A DNA stretch of 64,000 nt. Source: Neurospora crassa OR74A (Eukaryota > Ascomycota > Sordariomycetes > Sordariales > Sordariaceae). Position numbers and translations under genes: made by a program. Positions within the stretch are counted from its first letter, which is position 1. The number at the start of each line of letters is the position of its first letter. The notes below the pieces were generated by a model. The model did not search any database. It saw only the letters and a list, made by a program, of their open reading frames with translations, and was not told the origin of the DNA. Location: contig NC_026504.1 of NCBI RefSeq assembly GCF_000182925.2, positions 930,001 through 994,000 of the forward strand, written 5' to 3'. Below, in pieces: positions 61,801-64,000 of the stretch.

Positions 61801-62880
61801 TTTCTTTTAACGCACTAACTCGGTTTTTATTCTATCTATTTACAATAATACTTATACTATTCGTATATCTAATAAAAGGAGGCGGCGTAATACCCAATCT
61901 TTAATAGTAGCTAATTATCTTAGTAGTACTTAAATAACTAAAATAGGCTAACTATTATAACCTTATAATATACTTAATATCTATAACCAAATCTTATAGT
62001 CCCTAAGCAACATACGACGGATATAAGTATATAGACCCAGTACTATACTAAAATCCGATATATATTTTTATTTATTACAAAAATATTAAATAAGTTCTGA
62101 GGTATCGAAAATTTGGCCGCGTTCGGTTACTGGTAGTGCCCCTACTACAGCTTCGGGTTCCACAAACTAGTCTACTACCCATTCGTTAATAAAATCCTCG
62201 TCGAATACTACTATCTCTAGTTATTATATTTCTCAGTCGTATTCTCGCTCTATATATTCGATATTAAAACGCAATTAATCATCGTTAAACGTAGCTAGAA
62301 GGACATTATTTTCAAATTCGGCTAGCCGCCGGCGTATATTTATCAAGTCTAGATTTGTAAGTATATTGTCGTAATCGATAAATCCGGTCTTTATATATAA
62401 GTTAGCAATCAGATTTATTTTAGTATCAAGATAATGACTAACCTTAGTTATCTTCGTTAATATCTTCCCATTCGTTAAGCGGTAGAGCGGGGTCTAACAT
62501 TATAGTATCGCCGTTGTTATTATTATTAAAAATTAGTTCGAAACTAGGATTTTAAGCTATTAATAATCTTAATTAGCGCGGGGGGGTTGGTAATTTTAAT
62601 TATTACTATCGTCGACTAGAATAAGGGTAGATATCTGGAACCGGCATTCGTCTGCCATATCCAGCCCGGATTCTATAATTTACCTGCCTGCTAACTACAA
62701 AGTCTGCCCATAAGGACGAAGACTCCTTGATCTTGGCCTAGCGGGGCATTGCGTCAACGGTTAATTATAACCAAAGTAGGTAAAGCAAGCAGAGAGGTAA
62801 GGGGAAGAGTTAGTTGTAAGGGGAAGAGGTAGTTATAAAGGGAAGAGTTAGAATTAAGTAGCCGAGGAGGGGTGGCCCAG
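58831..62880 (-). pseudogene. CACTA-like transposase relic, copy 3
   Basis: The best-preserved copy. Near 62.75 kb a possible start gives MPR, a stop, AKIKESSSLWADFVVSRQ and a GTAAAT that could open a small intron. An acidic region follows (VFDEDFINEWVV, about 62200). Then come YFIDPKSLF (about 61660), VDNPNELFYSPYWLLSIWTT (61590 downward), IFPSDFIYFYYYKDYTAYNI and GRVKSVGKNYINDFRD-type sequence (about 61300). At 60720-60500 it reads VLIFIDSFGVYCNAYR, GLSFNTRTRDANIFPIVFSL and NFNNIIKALGY. This order fits fungal Tnp2/Plavaka-group transposases. The 3' region (58.96-59.6 kb) and 5' end keep CpA, while the middle is RIP-mutated. Confidence 0.72.
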
Positions 62881-63760
62881 ACGCTGTAGATTTGAGATAC
62901 TCGCCAACAGTTCTACAGTATAAACTTAAATTAAAACGATAAATTAGATTATATAGGTAGTAGTACGTACTTATTGAGATATTCACTGATGATGTGTACG
63001 TAGTACAAACAAGTCAGATAAGGTTAGTCTCGTGAACTCGTCCCGTCTTGAAATTAATAAATAATTCTTGATATTATTCATTTTATATATTTACACAGTA
63101 AGTTTGCTTATTTACGGGTAGATACGTCATGTAGTCTTGTGTCTTAAGTACTAAAGTACTTCGATTCTCTATATACCCTATTATTTAAGTTAAATATCTT
63201 ATCCTTTAAAGCTAGAGAATTCTCCCCCCTGTACGAACTTCTCCCTAATTCTATCCCTTTTATTAACTGCTATATTGCTTCTATCTAGCTAGCCAAATAT
63301 ACGTAGTAATTGGTCTGTATATTATACCCACCATTTCAATATTTGGAAAGAGTATCTAATTACCCGCTACTGTGCCTGTTTACTATTATTTGTTTGTTAA
63401 TTCTTAATTTACACGTCCGTCATTCAATATATGCCCTACTTCACCTGTACGTACTTTAAGTCTAGTGTTAGGGGTATTGGCTTATACTGCGCTAATTTTA
63501 CTGGCTGCAATGCTTCCATTCCCCTACCAAGATTGCAGTTCTGGCCAAACGAGCCGTACTCGACGACCCACTTTGTACTTCCATCAATTTTCATCCAAAA
63601 TACCATCACTACATTTACCAACTGCTGCGAACACCACCCCGCGATTTCATCCAGTCTTTGAAATTCCCAACAGGATGAAGACTATTTACGCGCGCGTATA
63701 CGGTAAAATAGAAGGCGGTAGAATCTAGCCGACTATGCCCTACGCGTATAAAAGAAATCT
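62881..63760 (+). promoter_or_regulatory. Divergent promoter block of the two-gene transposon, copy 3
   Basis: Landmarks in the order CCCCTACCAAGATTGCAG (about 63522), GACTATTTACG (63680), AATAGAAGGCGGTAGAATC (63707-63725), CCCTACG (63738) and TATAAAAG (63747-63754) match the blocks at 3.0-3.26 and 15.6-15.9 kb. This copy is almost free of RIP, so it shows the ancestral motif best. The short open frames on both strands at 63431-63728 lie inside this block and probably do not encode proteins. Confidence 0.6.
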
Positions 63761-63782
63761 AGCAAATTACATTAATTGCGAC

Positions 63783-63785
<3 letters not shown>

Positions 63786-63822
<37 letters not shown>

Positions 63823-63829
63823 TTCTTTG
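63786..63829. repeat. (CT)n microsatellite in the leader
   Basis: About 17 CT units grading into CTTTCTCTTTC, about 35 bp after the TATA box. Copies 1 and 2 have shorter CTTCCTCTTCCTTTCTCTC-like tracts in the same position, so it is part of the transposon leader. Confidence 0.9.
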
Positions 63830-63878
63830 AAATCAACAACTACAGATCGTAGACGATATTCTGTCGCCCGCAGCCATT

Positions 63879-64000
63879 ATGTTTTGCACGCGATTGATTG
63901 TCAATCTCCAATCAACTACACCCAATTCAAATAATTTAAAGTATCTCCGGATTTTCGCAGTAATACTCGACTGTGAACGTACGTATTATAATCATTACCA
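63879..64000 (+). CDS. Possible start of accessory gene copy 3 (partial)
   Basis: The first ATG after the TATA box and CT-rich leader opens a frame (MFCTRLIVNLQSTTPNSNNL) that stays open to the window edge, 40 codons, with no RIP stops. Its position equals that of the low-complexity gene in copies 1 and 2, but I could not align the first residues with the degraded copies. If it continues, this would be the best-preserved version of the gene. The start codon choice rests only on position. Confidence 0.35.
   Translation, partial: MFCTRLIVNLQSTTPNSNNLKYLRIFAVILDCERTYYNHY

Noticed and set aside
63431-63728. Three overlapping short open frames near the right edge
   Set aside because: They lie in the conserved divergent promoter block upstream of the TATA box, on both strands, with no protein similarity.

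Overview
The window is an AT-rich block of transposable-element relics from a filamentous ascomycete (Pezizomycotina). I found no intact host gene, rRNA, canonical tRNA or CRISPR array. Nearly every coding frame is broken by TAA/TAG at sites where related copies or the protein family would have CAA, CAG or TGG, while CpG survives and CpA/TpG is rare. That is the signature of repeat-induced point mutation (RIP) with CpA preference. Where two copies can be aligned (the LTR pairs), the differences are mostly C/T or G/A transitions.

Layout, left to right. (1) 1-7.73 kb: a CACTA-like (Tnp2/Plavaka-type) transposase relic on the minus strand, then head-to-head with it a plus-strand low-complexity, RGG/Asn-rich gene of unknown function, ending in a perfect hairpin. 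(2) 7.75-11.2 kb: a SINE-like Pol III unit, a purine-rich stretch, a transposase fragment, microsatellites and an unidentified remnant. (3) 11.2-28.9 kb: a second copy of the same two-gene transposon, whose plus-strand gene is split by an ~8.5 kb insertion dominated by a Helitron (Rep and helicase recognisable). (4) 28.9-48.0 kb: a third transposase fragment split by a chromodomain-type Ty3/gypsy element (TSD CGAAG). That element is itself interrupted by a complete Ty1/copia element in its 5' LTR (TSD CTAAG), by a GC-rich RIP-poor insertion carrying the SINE-like unit in its integrase, and by a pogo/Tigger-type DNA transposon (TA target duplication) before its chromodomain. (5) 48.0-50.2 kb: diverged DNA with a broken gene containing pentapeptide repeats. 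(6) 50.2-58.8 kb: a second full-length chromodomain gypsy element (278-bp LTRs, TSD TTACC). (7) 58.8-64 kb: another transposase copy on the minus strand with its divergent promoter region. The start of its plus-strand partner is much less mutated and runs off the window.

The most interesting signal is that the transposase and the low-complexity gene lie head-to-head in all three places where the 5' end of the transposase is present, with a shared TATA-bearing promoter block between them. After removing the Helitron-containing insertion, the second copy's plus-strand gene has almost the same length as the first (about 4.53 against 4.51 kb) and ends in a similar terminal sequence. This looks like one large DNA transposon with a conserved accessory gene. 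The second most interesting signal is the SINE-like unit (17-bp tandem repeats, telomere-motif hairpin, poly-T, tRNA-like A/B boxes, poly-T, CCCCTGG/CCAGGGG hairpin), present twice and largely spared by RIP. Family names come from reading conserved motifs in broken frames by eye; no database search was possible.
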